A stretch of 64,000 bases of DNA from Collinsella sp. (GTDB lineage Bacteria > Actinomycetota > Coriobacteriia > Coriobacteriales > Coriobacteriaceae): the NCBI GenBank assembly GCA_019414245.1, contig DXMK01000015.1, positions 357,383 through 421,382 of the forward strand. The letters are read 5' to 3'. Shown one piece after another: positions 35,047 to 44,164 of this stretch; position 1 is the first letter of the stretch; each line of letters opens with the position of its first letter. The notes beneath the pieces are model-generated. The model did no database searches, had not been told where the DNA came from, and saw only the letters and a program-made list of their open reading frames with translations. Both the position numbers and the translations under genes were made by a program.

Positions 35047-35841
35047 CTATCCTCTAAAGACATCGGTGAGCATAGCAAGCGCCTCGAGCACGCCGCCGCC
35101 GACCGATGTCGCCTTGTCCGAAATATAGTTGATATAGTTGGCGTCGCCGCGCGGATCGACATCGGCGCATTTAAAGCCCTCAGTCACCCGCACGCCGTTC
35201 GCCAAAAGCCCGCGCAGACAGCCATCGATCTGCGTGCACATGGGCGTATCGCCCGCGTAGCCAATCACGTCTCCGGCACTCACGATGTCGCCGATTGCGC
35301 GGTCGGACCGAAACACGCCGGCGGCGGGGCTGTGGATAACACGTTCCTTGCCATAGCCGGCGATAATGCCCGGCACGCCCGTGTTGGGCTGGGGCGAACC
35401 TTGGGTAATGACACGGCCGAGAAAATGCCCGCGCATGGTCTCGACCACGGCGTCGCAATCGACCGGCGCGGTAAAGCCCGGCCCCACAGCGATGACGGCA
35501 GGCGCCATGTCGCGCGTGGTGCCCAAGTTGCGCTTAGCCAAAATCGCGTCGACCACAGCCGCGGGTTTAAGCTCATCGAGCATCTTGGCCTGAGGGTCCA
35601 CCACAACGGCGACGTCTCCAGCCTCGGTAATCTCAAGCGCCTCAGCCGGCGTCTGCGCCAAGCGAGCGCGAATGCCTTCGACCTCGACCTCGCCCAAGCG
35701 AATGGCCTCGCAAAAACTGATTGTGCGACGGATGCACGTGGGAACCGCGATATCTGCCATAACGACCGACACGCCGGCGCGCACCAAACGGGCAGCGACA
35801 CCCGTGGCGATATCACCGGCGCCGCGAACATAAACGAGCAT
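35047..35841 (-). CDS. yqeB: Selenium-dependent molybdenum hydroxylase accessory protein YqeB
   Basis: 264 residues of the EF2563/YqeB family, found only with selenium-dependent molybdenum hydroxylases and thought to help make or insert the labile selenium ligand. Visible marks: VRGAGDIATGVAARLVRAGV (dinucleotide-fold start), VDPQAKMLDELKP, VGPGFTAPVDCDAVVETMRG and GCLRGLLANGVRVTEGFKCADVDPR. It diverges from yqeC across 102 bases. Function is inferred from co-occurrence in other genomes. Confidence 0.88.
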   Translation of the reverse strand: MLVYVRGAGDIATGVAARLVRAGVSVVMADIAVPTCIRRTISFCEAIRLGEVEVEGIRARLAQTPAEALEITEAGDVAVVVDPQAKMLDELKPAAVVDAILAKRNLGTTRDMAPAVIAVGPGFTAPVDCDAVVETMRGHFLGRVITQGSPQPNTGVPGIIAGYGKERVIHSPAAGVFRSDRAIGDIVSAGDVIGYAGDTPMCTQIDGCLRGLLANGVRVTEGFKCADVDPRGDANYINYISDKATSVGGGVLEALAMLTDVFRG

Positions 35842-35943
35842 TCCCGGGGCACCTCCCTGTGCTACGGTTTGAGCAGAGAAAAAGCGGTCCGACCGCTACT
35901 CTGATGATTATTTATTATCACAGTATTATACGGCGGTGAACAG

Positions 35944-36681
35944 ATGGAAACGGTTAGCGGCAATCTTGCCTCTGCGCTCAGGATCGAGCCGGGCATTACC
36001 GCGATTATCGGCAGTGGCGGCAAGTCGACGCTGCTGAAGACGCTGGGTCTCGAGCTCATGCGCACTGTCGGCCGCGTGCTCCTCTGTACCACCACGCACA
36101 TGTTTCCCGTCGCCGGCGTGCCATGGGACGGGTCGAGCCGTCGCCTGGACGCCGCGCCTTGGAAGCCGGGGACCCTACATGTTCCCGGCTGCACCTGCGA
36201 GGCATGCGCGGGACTTGTCCGCGGAAGTATCTGCCAGGCGGGTGTTTTGAACCCGGAGACAGGCAAGCTCTCCTCCCCTGCCGAGCCGCTCGACCAGCTG
36301 GCACAGCGCTTTGACTATGTGTTGACCGAGGCAGATGGCAGCAAGCGACTCCCGCTCAAGGCGCATGCCGCCTGGGAGCCGGTAATTCCCGCCGCCACGG
36401 CAAACTTTGTCTGGGTCGTCGGCGCCTCGGGGCTGGGCAAGCCCGTCGCCGAGGTTGTCCACCGCCCCGAGCTCTTCTGCGAGCGCTGCGGCTGCGAGCC
36501 CACCGACGCTGCCACCCCAGAGCGCGTCGCCCAGGTGCTCAATGCCGAGCTGCAGATGCTGAACCTCAACAATGCCCGTATCATGCTCAACCAAGTCGAC
36601 ACGCTTGCTGATCCAACGATGGCAGATCGCTTCGAGGCAGCCCTCGGCCGCTCCATCGTCGCCACCAGCCTCAAGGGGTAG
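35944..36681 (+). CDS. yqeC: Selenium-dependent hydroxylase accessory protein YqeC
   Basis: 245 residues. A P-loop IIGSGGKSTLL (21-31) opens the protein; later TTTHMFP and LTEADGSKRLPLKAHAAWEP are hallmark YqeC segments. Two Cys pairs (CTCEAC, CERCGC) could bind metal. YqeC proteins accompany yqeB and selenium-dependent xanthine dehydrogenase; the nucleotide-dependent step is not established. It is the only plus-strand gene of this part and is convergent with the hydantoinase gene. Confidence 0.87.
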   Translation: METVSGNLASALRIEPGITAIIGSGGKSTLLKTLGLELMRTVGRVLLCTTTHMFPVAGVPWDGSSRRLDAAPWKPGTLHVPGCTCEACAGLVRGSICQAGVLNPETGKLSSPAEPLDQLAQRFDYVLTEADGSKRLPLKAHAAWEPVIPAATANFVWVVGASGLGKPVAEVVHRPELFCERCGCEPTDAATPERVAQVLNAELQMLNLNNARIMLNQVDTLADPTMADRFEAALGRSIVATSLKG

Positions 36682-36713
36682 CTAAAAGAGCCCCGTCCCA
36701 AATTAGCTACCCC
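36675..36713. terminator. Hairpin at the convergent yqeC/hyuA ends
   Basis: GGGGTAGCTAA (36675-36685), which includes the yqeC stop codon, pairs perfectly with TTAGCTACCCC (36703-36713). It could stop transcription from both sides although no T run follows. The loop contains CCCCGTCCC, reminiscent of the GGGGAC family. Confidence 0.5.
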
Positions 36714-36726
36714 GGCGGCCTTCCTG

Positions 36727-38094
36727 TTAGCGGGGGACGTAGCGGCCGGGTTGGGCTCCGGTGGGCTCGCCGTCGCGCGCGGCCAGCACGCCGTTCACAA
36801 ACACGGCCTTGACGCGGCCATGTGCCTCAAAACCCTCGAGCGGCGTGTAGTCCACAGCCTGATGCTGCGTCGCGGCACTGATCGTCCAGCGCGCCTTGGG
36901 ATCCCACACGCACACGTCGGCATCGGAGCCCTCGGCAAGACAGCCCTTGCGCGGGTACATGCCAAACACGCGCGCCGGGTTCTCGCTCATCAGGCGGCAG
37001 AGGTCCTCGGGGCCCAGCTGTCCCTCAAAGCTCGTGGCAATCGCGACGGGACGATGCTCCACGCCGGGCCCGCCGTTGGGAATCGCGCGGAAGTCGTCGC
37101 GCCCGCGGTCCTTTTGCCCGTGCAGATTAAAGCTGCAGTGGTCGGTGGCGATGGTATCGATCTCGCCGGCCACAAGCGCCTCGCGCAGGGCCGCACGGTC
37201 GCCGGCATGGCGCAGCGGCGGACTCATCACATACTTGGCACCCGCGAAGCCGTCCTCTCCCTGCTCCAGATAGCAGGTGTCGTCGAGCATCAGATATTGA
37301 GGGCAGGTCTCGACATAAATATTCTTCTGCCCGCGCGCCTTGGCAGCGCGAATGGCCTCGAGCCCCAGCTTGGTCGAAAGGTGCACCACGTTGACCGGAG
37401 CATCCCCGGCCAAGTGCGCCAGATACAGCAGCCGGCTCACTGCCTCGGCCTCGCACACGTCCGGACGGCTGAGCGCATGGCCCTCGGGCCCGTGGATACC
37501 CTGCTCAAACACGCGCTTCTGCAGTTCATTCACCAGCGTACCGTTCTCGCAATGCACGCACAGGATACCGCCCAGGCGCTTGAGCTCCTCGAGCACCTCG
37601 AGCGTCTCGGCATCGTCCAGGCGCAGATGATCGTAGGCAAAGTAGGTCTTAAACGACGACACGCCCGCCTCGCGAATGGCCGAAAGATCGGCGCGATTGC
37701 GCTCGTTCCACTCGGCGAGTGCCATATGAAAAGCGTAGTTAGCCGTGCAGGTTCCGTCGGCGCGGCGATGCCACTCGGCCAAGGCATCGGGCATGGTCAC
37801 GCCGCGATCGGCTGTCGCGTAGTCCACAATAGTCGTCGTGCCGCCGCAGGCAGCCGCACGCGTACCGGTCTCAAAGCTATCGGCTGTCCAATCCATGCCG
37901 GTCCAGCACTGCATGTGCGTGTGGCCGTCGATAAAGCCGGGAAACACCCAGCAGCCCGCGGCATCCTCGACGGTATCGCCCTCGGCCGGCTCAATCGCCG
38001 CGGCGATCCGCACGATCTTATCGCCATCCATGGCAAGATCGGCGCGGCGAAGCCCCTGGGGCGTCACGAGTGCGCCGTTTTTGATGATGATCAT
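36727..38094 (-). CDS. hyuA: D-hydantoinase/dihydropyrimidinase family cyclic amidohydrolase
   Basis: Hydrolyses cyclic amides such as hydantoins or dihydropyrimidines; in purine clusters it is proposed to open a ring-derived intermediate. 455 residues. Metal ligands: GHTHM (His58, His60) and the carboxylated Lys149 in SSFKTYFAYD; further HCENG, VHLST and TDHCSF. The end (FVNGVLAARDGEPTGAQPG) is typical. It is the HyuA/YgeZ equivalent by context. It shares a transcript with the MobA-like gene nine bases upstream. Confidence 0.88.
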   Translation of the reverse strand: MIIIKNGALVTPQGLRRADLAMDGDKIVRIAAAIEPAEGDTVEDAAGCWVFPGFIDGHTHMQCWTGMDWTADSFETGTRAAACGGTTTIVDYATADRGVTMPDALAEWHRRADGTCTANYAFHMALAEWNERNRADLSAIREAGVSSFKTYFAYDHLRLDDAETLEVLEELKRLGGILCVHCENGTLVNELQKRVFEQGIHGPEGHALSRPDVCEAEAVSRLLYLAHLAGDAPVNVVHLSTKLGLEAIRAAKARGQKNIYVETCPQYLMLDDTCYLEQGEDGFAGAKYVMSPPLRHAGDRAALREALVAGEIDTIATDHCSFNLHGQKDRGRDDFRAIPNGGPGVEHRPVAIATSFEGQLGPEDLCRLMSENPARVFGMYPRKGCLAEGSDADVCVWDPKARWTISAATQHQAVDYTPLEGFEAHGRVKAVFVNGVLAARDGEPTGAQPGRYVPR

Positions 38095-38103
38095 AATTGC
38101 TCC

Positions 38104-38718
38104 TTATTGATTGATGCAGTTGGCCACGCGATCAAAATACGAGCAGGCGGCGATATGCTCCGTTATGCGTCGCTGTCCCTTGACGGTATCGACGTCCCAC
38201 AGCTCGTAGGCACGCGCCTCGACCAGCACCACGTCGGTACGGTCCTTGAGGATCGAACCGCCGCCGTCCTTACCCTCAAGACACATAAGTGCATCGAACA
38301 GTTCCGCCGGAAAGAGCACCGGGCTCGAAGGCTCACCGTTGCACGCAAGACGCACCGGATGCTTGCGGCCACGCTCGTCAAATGCACGAACCATAGCCTC
38401 AAAAGAATCTGAACTCACGAGCGGCTGGTCGCCCGGCAAAAAGAGGCAACCTTTCCAGTTGCGTTCGACTCCCCACGAAAGGCCCGCACGGACGCTTTCG
38501 CTGCGCAGCTTGCCATCGTGCTGCACACACGGGCAATGCTTGTCCTCGCAAATCTGGGCGACCTCGGGCCAACGCGTCGAAACCACAACGTCAAAGCCCC
38601 GGGGAACCGAATCGATGGTCCGGGCAATCAGCGGCTCGCCATAGATATCGGCAAGCATCTTGTTAGAGCCAAACCGCTTGCCCTCGCCCGAAGCCATAAT
38701 CACGCAACCAAGTTTCAT
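38104..38718 (-). CDS. ygfJ: MobA-like nucleotidyltransferase (YgfJ type)
   Basis: 204 residues from the ATG at 38718, preceded by GGGGAGG. It is an NTP-transferase fold: CVIMASGEGKRFGSNKML at the start, LPGDQPLVSSD in the middle and SSPVLFP. Such proteins (MocA/YgfJ) are thought to attach CMP to molybdopterin, making the cytosine dinucleotide cofactor used by this hydroxylase class. Located between ygeW (with a terminator between) and hyuA. Confidence 0.85.
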   Translation of the reverse strand: MKLGCVIMASGEGKRFGSNKMLADIYGEPLIARTIDSVPRGFDVVVSTRWPEVAQICEDKHCPCVQHDGKLRSESVRAGLSWGVERNWKGCLFLPGDQPLVSSDSFEAMVRAFDERGRKHPVRLACNGEPSSPVLFPAELFDALMCLEGKDGGGSILKDRTDVVLVEARAYELWDVDTVKGQRRITEHIAACSYFDRVANCINQ

Positions 38719-38805
38719 GGTGATACCTCCCCTGAAACCATCGTACCCATAACTCGCGCCGCGGGCATCCACATCGAAGGCGCTTATCCCGCACGCCCGC
38801 GATGC

Positions 38806-38846
38806 AAAAAAGGGGCACCCCGCCGGTTGGCAGAGCGCCCCCTTTA
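38806..38846 (-). terminator. Terminator between ygeW and ygfJ
   Basis: On the minus strand AAAGGGGGC pairs (one bulge) with GCCCCTTT and is followed by a run of six T. It should stop much of the ygeX-ygeY-ygeW transcript before ygfJ. Confidence 0.7.
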
Positions 38847-38868
38847 CATGGCTTACCTCAACCCGGCT

Positions 38869-40071
38869 TTAGGCCTGGAACCAACGGGCGGTGTTGCGCT
38901 CGTCGAGGGCCTTGAGGGTAGCGGCGGGATCGGCAACCTTCTGCAGGAACATCATGGCTGCGATAGCGTACGGCTTGTAGCTGGCCTCCTTGTACATGCC
39001 CACGCGGTGCATGTCGAAGACGTCGGCGTTGACCTCGCCGTGCTCGCAGGAGACACCGGAGATGTCGGCAGGCAGCGGGTGCATAAAGATGGTGTCCTGA
39101 CCGTTGGCAGTCTTCTCCATGAGCTCGGTCGTGGAGCACCAGTCCTGATGGGTGGCGTTCTGGGCGAGCAGCTCCTTCTCGAGCGCGGCGATGCCGGCGT
39201 CGTCGCCCTCGGCGTACAGGTTGGTGCGCTTCTCCATGGCGGCAAACGGAGCCCAGCTCTTGGGAATCACGATGTCGGCGCCCTCGAAGGCCTCGGCCAT
39301 GGTGTTGACCTGCTTAAAGGTGGTGCCGGACTCGGCGGCATAGCCCTTTGCGCGCTCGACGACCTCGGGCATGAGGTCGTAGCCCTCGGGGTGAGCCAGG
39401 GTGACGTCCATGCCAAAGCGGGGCAGCAGGCTGATCAGCGACTGCGGGCAGGACAGCGGCTTGCCGTAAGAGGGCGAATAGGCCCAGGTGACGGCAACCT
39501 TCTTGCCCTTGAGGTTCTCAAGGCCGCCAAACTCGTTGATGAGGTAGAGCATGTCGGCAGAGGACTGCGTGGGGTGATCGGAGTCGGACTGCAAGGAGAT
39601 GAGCGTGGGACGGTGATCCAGAACGCCGTCCTCGTAGGCCTGCTGGACAGACTCGGAGACCTCGGCCATGTAGGCGTCGCCCTTGCCGATGTACATGTCA
39701 TCGCGGATGCCGATGACGTCGGCCATGAAGGAGATCATAGTAGCGGTCTCGCGGACGGTCTCGCCGTGAGCGATCTGGGACTTCTTCTCGTCCAGGTCCT
39801 GCAGCTCAAGGCCGAGCAGGTTGGCGGCCTTAGAGAAGGAGAAACGCGTACGGGTGGAGTTGTCGCGGAACAGGGAGACGGCCAGGCCCGAGTCGAAGAT
39901 CTTGGACGAAACGTTGTTCTCACGCAGCTCGCGCAGGGCGTCGGCGACGATGTAGAGCGCCTTGAGCTCATCGGTGGTCTTGTCCCAGGTGTGCAGGAAA
40001 TCGCTGCCGTACATGCCCTTAAAATCGAGGCCGTTCAGCTGCTCGACGAGCTCGGTAAACTTGGCGTCCAT
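38869..40071 (-). CDS. ygeW: Knotted carbamoyltransferase YgeW
   Basis: 400 residues from the ATG at 40071, preceded by AAAGGA. It belongs to the aspartate/ornithine carbamoyltransferase superfamily: carbamoyl-phosphate motif STRTR (72-76), HGETVRETATM and HPLPADISGV near the end. YgeW enzymes occur only in purine-degradation clusters; their true substrate is unsettled (an oxamate- or ureido-type acceptor has been suggested). It probably transfers or releases a carbamoyl group so that energy can be conserved as carbamoyl phosphate. No carbamate kinase is present in the window. Confidence 0.92.
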   Translation of the reverse strand: MDAKFTELVEQLNGLDFKGMYGSDFLHTWDKTTDELKALYIVADALRELRENNVSSKIFDSGLAVSLFRDNSTRTRFSFSKAANLLGLELQDLDEKKSQIAHGETVRETATMISFMADVIGIRDDMYIGKGDAYMAEVSESVQQAYEDGVLDHRPTLISLQSDSDHPTQSSADMLYLINEFGGLENLKGKKVAVTWAYSPSYGKPLSCPQSLISLLPRFGMDVTLAHPEGYDLMPEVVERAKGYAAESGTTFKQVNTMAEAFEGADIVIPKSWAPFAAMEKRTNLYAEGDDAGIAALEKELLAQNATHQDWCSTTELMEKTANGQDTIFMHPLPADISGVSCEHGEVNADVFDMHRVGMYKEASYKPYAIAAMMFLQKVADPAATLKALDERNTARWFQA

Positions 40072-40225
40072 GTAAATATCCTTTCCAAAGATGAAACGAT
40101 TGCAATGAGTAGATGTGCTCCGGCATGCGCGTGTGGCTAGAACATGCAGAGCGCTATGACGAGGACCCGCTACCGTTGAGGAAGCATGGGAGATAACGAC
40201 TGCGGGCCCCAAGTCAACAGGAGGT

Positions 40226-40250
40226 GCCGGGGGCATAGGCTGTCCCCGGC
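40226..40250 (-). other. Intercistronic hairpin between ygeY and ygeW
   Basis: GCCGGGG (40226-40232) pairs with CCCCGGC (40244-40250). No T run follows; a candidate mRNA processing or stability structure in a ~200-base gap. Confidence 0.5.
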
Positions 40251-40272
40251 TCAACAAAATCGAGGAATGGGA

Positions 40273-41658
40273 CTAGTCGATCTTGTTGTTGGTCAGACCA
40301 GCGCGGAACACGGTGGCGTCGCCGTCGGCCTTGCTGGGATCGTAGAGGTTCAGAGCGGCAACATACATGGCGGCAGCGGTGACCAGGTCGTCCTTGTAGG
40401 TGACCTCGTTGGGAGCGTGAGCCTGAGACTCGGCACCCGGGCCAAAGCCCACGCAGGGGATGCCGTAGCGGCCCTGGATGGAAACGCAGTTCGTGGAGAA
40501 GGTCCACTTGTCGCACAGCGGACGACCGGTGCGCTTGTCCATGCTGGGCTCGCAGCCGATGCGCTCGTCACCGAACATGGCCTTGTGGGCGTCGACGAGG
40601 GCCTTGACGTGCGGAGCGGTCTCCTTGTTGATCCACGTGGGGAAGTAAGCCTCGGTCTCGTAGACCTCGCCGGTCCAGGACGGACGGTCGTACATGTACA
40701 TGGAGACCTTCACGTCGTCGCCGTACTTCTTGGCGGCCGGCAGGTTGCGGATCTCGTCCAGGCAAGACTCCCAGGTCTCACCGGCGGTCATACGACGGTC
40801 GATGGAGATGGCGCAGGAATCGGCCACGGCGCAGCGGCTGGGGCTGGTGTAGAAGATCTGGCTGACGGTGCAGGTGCCGCGGCCCAGGAAGCGGGCATCC
40901 TCGTAGTGCTCGGGGTTGTACTTGGGATCAAGCATCTTGACGAGGCCCTTGATGTCGGTCGACTCGTCGCAACCGTTGTTGTTGAGGGCGCGGACGTCGG
41001 CGATGATGTCGGCCATCTTGTAAATGGCGTTATCGCCGCGGTCGGGAGCGGAGCCGTGGCAGGAGGTGCCGTGAACGTCGACGCGAATCTCCATGCGGCC
41101 GCGGTGACCGCGATAGATGCCGCCGTCGGTGGGCTCGGTGGAAATGACGAACTCGGGCTTAATGCCGTCCTTGTTGTAGATGTACTGCCAGCACATGCCG
41201 TCGCAGTCCTCTTCCTGGACGGTGCCGACGACCATGATCTTGTAGCCCTCGGGGATGAGGCCCATGTCCTTCATCATCTTGGCAGCGTAGGTAGCAGAAG
41301 CCATGCCACCCTCCTGATCGGAGCCGCCGCGGCCGTAGATGATCTCGTCGGTCTCGTAGCCCTCATAGGGATCGGCATCCCAGTTCTCGATGTTGCCGAT
41401 GCCGACAGTGTCGATGTGGGAATCGATGGCGATGATCTTGTCGCCCTCGCCCATAAAGCCCATGACGTTGCCCAGGCCGTCAACCTTGACCTCGTCATAG
41501 CCAAGGCTCTCCATCTCGGCCTTGATGCAGGCGACAACCTCACCCTCCTCGCAGGACTCAGAGGGATGGCTAATCATTGCGCGAAGAAAACGCGTCATAT
41601 CAGCACGGTGGGACTCAGCCGCAGCCTTGATGGCATCAAAATCGAGTTCTTTAGTCAT
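40273..41658 (-). CDS. ygeY: M20-family metallohydrolase YgeY
   Basis: 461 residues from the ATG at 41658. A co-catalytic zinc amidohydrolase: DSHIDTVG (His81, Asp83), bridging Asp114 in GRGGSDQEGG, catalytic Glu149 and ligand Glu150 in QEEDCDG, STEPTDG and SQAHAPNE. The dimerisation lid lies between ~180 and 290. YgeY is predicted to hydrolyse an N-carbamoyl or amide intermediate in purine breakdown. It lies between ygeX and ygeW as in other clusters of this kind. Confidence 0.92.
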   Translation of the reverse strand: MTKELDFDAIKAAAESHRADMTRFLRAMISHPSESCEEGEVVACIKAEMESLGYDEVKVDGLGNVMGFMGEGDKIIAIDSHIDTVGIGNIENWDADPYEGYETDEIIYGRGGSDQEGGMASATYAAKMMKDMGLIPEGYKIMVVGTVQEEDCDGMCWQYIYNKDGIKPEFVISTEPTDGGIYRGHRGRMEIRVDVHGTSCHGSAPDRGDNAIYKMADIIADVRALNNNGCDESTDIKGLVKMLDPKYNPEHYEDARFLGRGTCTVSQIFYTSPSRCAVADSCAISIDRRMTAGETWESCLDEIRNLPAAKKYGDDVKVSMYMYDRPSWTGEVYETEAYFPTWINKETAPHVKALVDAHKAMFGDERIGCEPSMDKRTGRPLCDKWTFSTNCVSIQGRYGIPCVGFGPGAESQAHAPNEVTYKDDLVTAAAMYVAALNLYDPSKADGDATVFRAGLTNNKID

Positions 41659-41762
41659 AACAGTCAACCTTTCTACAAGGGTTTACCTACAGGTAGATAT
41701 TTCAGATAGATCACTTGTGCCAAGCAGCGTGAGGTCGAGTACCCCACAAGCAAGTAACCATA

Positions 41763-41880
41763 GGAGGCGGACGGAGGACTTTGCTCCGTCGCGAGTTCCG
41801 CACGAGCCGGAGAGCACTTAATGTGCTCTCCGTGCGAGCAGGACTGTCCGAGCAGGGAGTAAAGTCCTCCGGCTGCCTCC
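41763..41880. repeat. Long structured palindrome between ygeX and ygeY
   Basis: Outer arms GGAGGC-GGAC-GGAGGACTTT (from 41763) and AAAGTCCTCC-GGCT-GCCTCC (to 41880) enclose a perfect inner hairpin CGGAGAGCAC/GTGCTCTCCG (41808-41817, 41823-41832). The ~118-base element fills most of the ygeX-ygeY gap. It ends 15 bases from the ygeX stop codon. Confidence 0.75.
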
Positions 41881-41895
41881 GGACAGGTCAGTCTG

Positions 41896-43110
41896 CTAGC
41901 AAGTCGGGTACTCGCCCTCCCAGACGATGCGACGGTACTGATCCGGATCGGTGTCGCCCTCGGTGGAGAAGCAGAGCACGGAGCTCGTCTTGTCCAGGCC
42001 GATGAGCTCCTTGAGCTCGGCGTACTCGGGATCGAGCATGAGGGTCTCGACCAGGCCGGTGGTCACTGCGCCGGACTCGCCGGAGATGACGCGCGGGTCG
42101 CCCTTCTCGGGAGCGCCCAGGGTGCGCATGCCGCGAGCGGTAACCCAGTCGGGGCAGGACACGAAGGCGGTGGTGTGGTTGCGCAGGATATCCCAGCCCA
42201 GGATGTTGGGCTCGCCGCAGCACAGGCCGGCCATGATGGAGGGCATGTCGCCGTCCACGATGCGCGGATTGCCGTCGCCGGCGGCAGCGCCCTTGTACAG
42301 GCAGGCGGCAGGCGCGCACTCGACCACGACGAAGGTGGGCGGGTTATCGGGATACAGGTTGGTGAAGTAGCCCACCACAGCGCCGGCCAGCGAGCCCACG
42401 CCAGCCTGAACAAAGACGTGCGTCGGGCGGTTGATGGCCATCTCGCGCAGCTGCTCGGCAGCCTCGGAAGCCATGGTGCCGTAGCCCTCCATGATCCAGG
42501 ACGGGATCTTCTCGTAGCCCTCCCAGGCGGTGTCCTGAACGATAACGCCGCGCTCGCAGGCATCGGCCTCGGCGGCGGCCATGCGCACGCACTCGTCGTA
42601 GTTGACCTCTTCGATGGTCACCGTGGCGCCCTCGGCGGCGATGTTATCGAAGCGGGGCTTGGTGGAACCCTTGGGCATGTGCACGACGGCCTTCTGGCCC
42701 AGCTTGTTGGCAGCCCATGCCACGCCGCGGCCATGGTTGCCGTCGGTGGCGGTAAAGAAGGTGGCCTGGCCAAAGTCCTTGGCAAGCTGATCGGAGGTCA
42801 GGTAATCGAAGGTGCACTCGGCAACGTCCTTGCCGGTCTCGTCGGCAATGTAGTTGGCCATGGCAAACGAACCGCCCAGAACCTTAAAGGCGTTGAGGCC
42901 AAAGCGATAGCTCTCGTCCTTGACGCACAGGTTGGACAGGCCCAGGCGCGCGGCCTGGCCATCCAGGCGGGCAAGCGGAGTGACGGTATATTGAGGGAAC
43001 GACTGGTGGAAGGCGCGGGCCTTCTTCACGTGGTCGAGGCTCATGATTCCCAAGTGCTTGTCATCGCTCTTGGGCATCGTGTTGCCCGCCCACTGGATCT
43101 TATCGGCCAT
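41896..43110 (-). CDS. ygeX: Diaminopropionate ammonia-lyase YgeX
   Basis: PLP enzyme that splits 2,3-diaminopropionate into pyruvate and two ammonia via 2-aminoacrylate. 404 residues, family length. The PLP Lys76 is in FGLNAFKVLGGS. Also visible: ATDGNHGRGVAWAA, the phosphate-binding AGVGSLAGAVVG and SGESGAVTTGL. First gene of the ygeX-ygeY-ygeW unit. Divergent from the YheO-like regulator across 277 bases with two matching palindromes. Confidence 0.94.
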   Translation of the reverse strand: MADKIQWAGNTMPKSDDKHLGIMSLDHVKKARAFHQSFPQYTVTPLARLDGQAARLGLSNLCVKDESYRFGLNAFKVLGGSFAMANYIADETGKDVAECTFDYLTSDQLAKDFGQATFFTATDGNHGRGVAWAANKLGQKAVVHMPKGSTKPRFDNIAAEGATVTIEEVNYDECVRMAAAEADACERGVIVQDTAWEGYEKIPSWIMEGYGTMASEAAEQLREMAINRPTHVFVQAGVGSLAGAVVGYFTNLYPDNPPTFVVVECAPAACLYKGAAAGDGNPRIVDGDMPSIMAGLCCGEPNILGWDILRNHTTAFVSCPDWVTARGMRTLGAPEKGDPRVISGESGAVTTGLVETLMLDPEYAELKELIGLDKTSSVLCFSTEGDTDPDQYRRIVWEGEYPTC

Positions 43111-43202
43111 ACGGTGAACTCCTTAAGTCCTCTCTTGCCGGCCCCCGCATACGCGTTTCAGTCCATTCCCATTCATGCGACTGAACTTTTATGTGGATGC
43201 CA

Positions 43203-43217
43203 AACAAAAAGTTTGTT
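43203..43217. promoter_or_regulatory. Palindrome AACAAA-N3-TTTGTT, site 1
   Basis: A perfect 15-base inverted repeat in the AT-rich ygeX/regulator divergent region, 93 bases from the ygeX ATG. A second identical-arm site lies 51 bases away. Candidate operator for the adjacent YheO-like regulator. Confidence 0.55.
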
Positions 43218-43253
43218 AGCACTGTTCTATCACACTTTTTGATTGGCAAACCT

Positions 43254-43268
43254 AACAAATTGTTTGTT
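43254..43268. promoter_or_regulatory. Palindrome AACAAA-N3-TTTGTT, site 2
   Basis: Same arms as site 1 with spacer TTG instead of AAG, 120 bases from the regulator ATG. The 51-base spacing is close to five helical turns, which would put both sites on one DNA face. Confidence 0.55.
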
Positions 43269-43387
43269 GCCGTAATCGGTACCTTTTCGTCGCCGAACGG
43301 TTACATAACGCAGCAACGCTTTCGTTATTTGCGAACAGGTGTGGTTTATGGCAAAGTGAGCCCAAACTAATTTTTAGGAAGGCACCC

Positions 43388-44041
43388 ATGACCCCCGCAC
43401 AGATTGAGTTTTATAAGCGCCTTGCACACGGCCTGGCGCTCCAATTTGGCCCCAACTGCGAAGTCGTCGTCCACGACCTGGAAACCGAAGACGTGGACCA
43501 CTCCATCGTAGTGATCGAAAACGGCCACGTCAGCGGGCGCAAACTGGGTGACGGCCCCAGCCATATTGTGTTTGAGTCCATGCACGAGGGCACCACCGAC
43601 GTGCACGACCGCGAGCCATACCTCACCAAAACCACCGATGGCAAGCTGCTCAAGTCCTCGACCATCTTTATCCGCAACGACGAGGGCAAACCCGTCGGCA
43701 TTTTGGGCATTAACTTTGACATTACGCTCATGAAGGCTTTTGAGCGCTCGCTCGATGCCTTTACCGGCACCGGCGCCACGGGCTACACCGAGCCCGAGCC
43801 CATTACCAAAAACATCGGCGACCTGCTCGAAGATCTGCTGCGCGAGTGCGAGCAATACGTGGGCAAGCCCGCAGCCCTTATGACCAAAGATGAGCGCATT
43901 CGCGCCATTGGCTACCTCGACCGTCGCGGCGCCTTCCTCATTTCCAAGTCGAGCGAGCGCGCCTGCGAGTTCTTTGGCATCTCCAAATACAGCTTCTATA
44001 GCTACCTCAATGAGGCCAAGGCGGCAGCAGGCGACAAGTAG
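43388..44041 (+). CDS. YheO-like PAS/helix-turn-helix regulator
   Basis: 217 residues. The N-terminal YheO-type PAS-like sensor (~10-120) has NCEVVVHDLETEDVDHSIVV, NGHVSGRKLGD and GILGINFDIT. A C-terminal DauR-type HTH (~155-217) ends FFGISKYSFYSYLNEAK. Such regulators usually control amino-acid or nucleobase catabolism. AGGAAGG precedes the ATG. Divergent from ygeX, so it probably regulates the ygeX operon through the paired palindromes. A paralogue lies at 59405-60061. Confidence 0.88.
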   Translation: MTPAQIEFYKRLAHGLALQFGPNCEVVVHDLETEDVDHSIVVIENGHVSGRKLGDGPSHIVFESMHEGTTDVHDREPYLTKTTDGKLLKSSTIFIRNDEGKPVGILGINFDITLMKAFERSLDAFTGTGATGYTEPEPITKNIGDLLEDLLRECEQYVGKPAALMTKDERIRAIGYLDRRGAFLISKSSERACEFFGISKYSFYSYLNEAKAAAGDK

Positions 44042-44164
44042 GCACTCGCCTGGATTGCCCCTCCCCTTTTGGGCGCGAGTTCTGGAAAGCATGAATCCAA
44101 GACCGAGCCGCTTGGAAAGTTCCATATAATCGATGTCATTAGTATTTCGAAAGGGTGGAACAGA

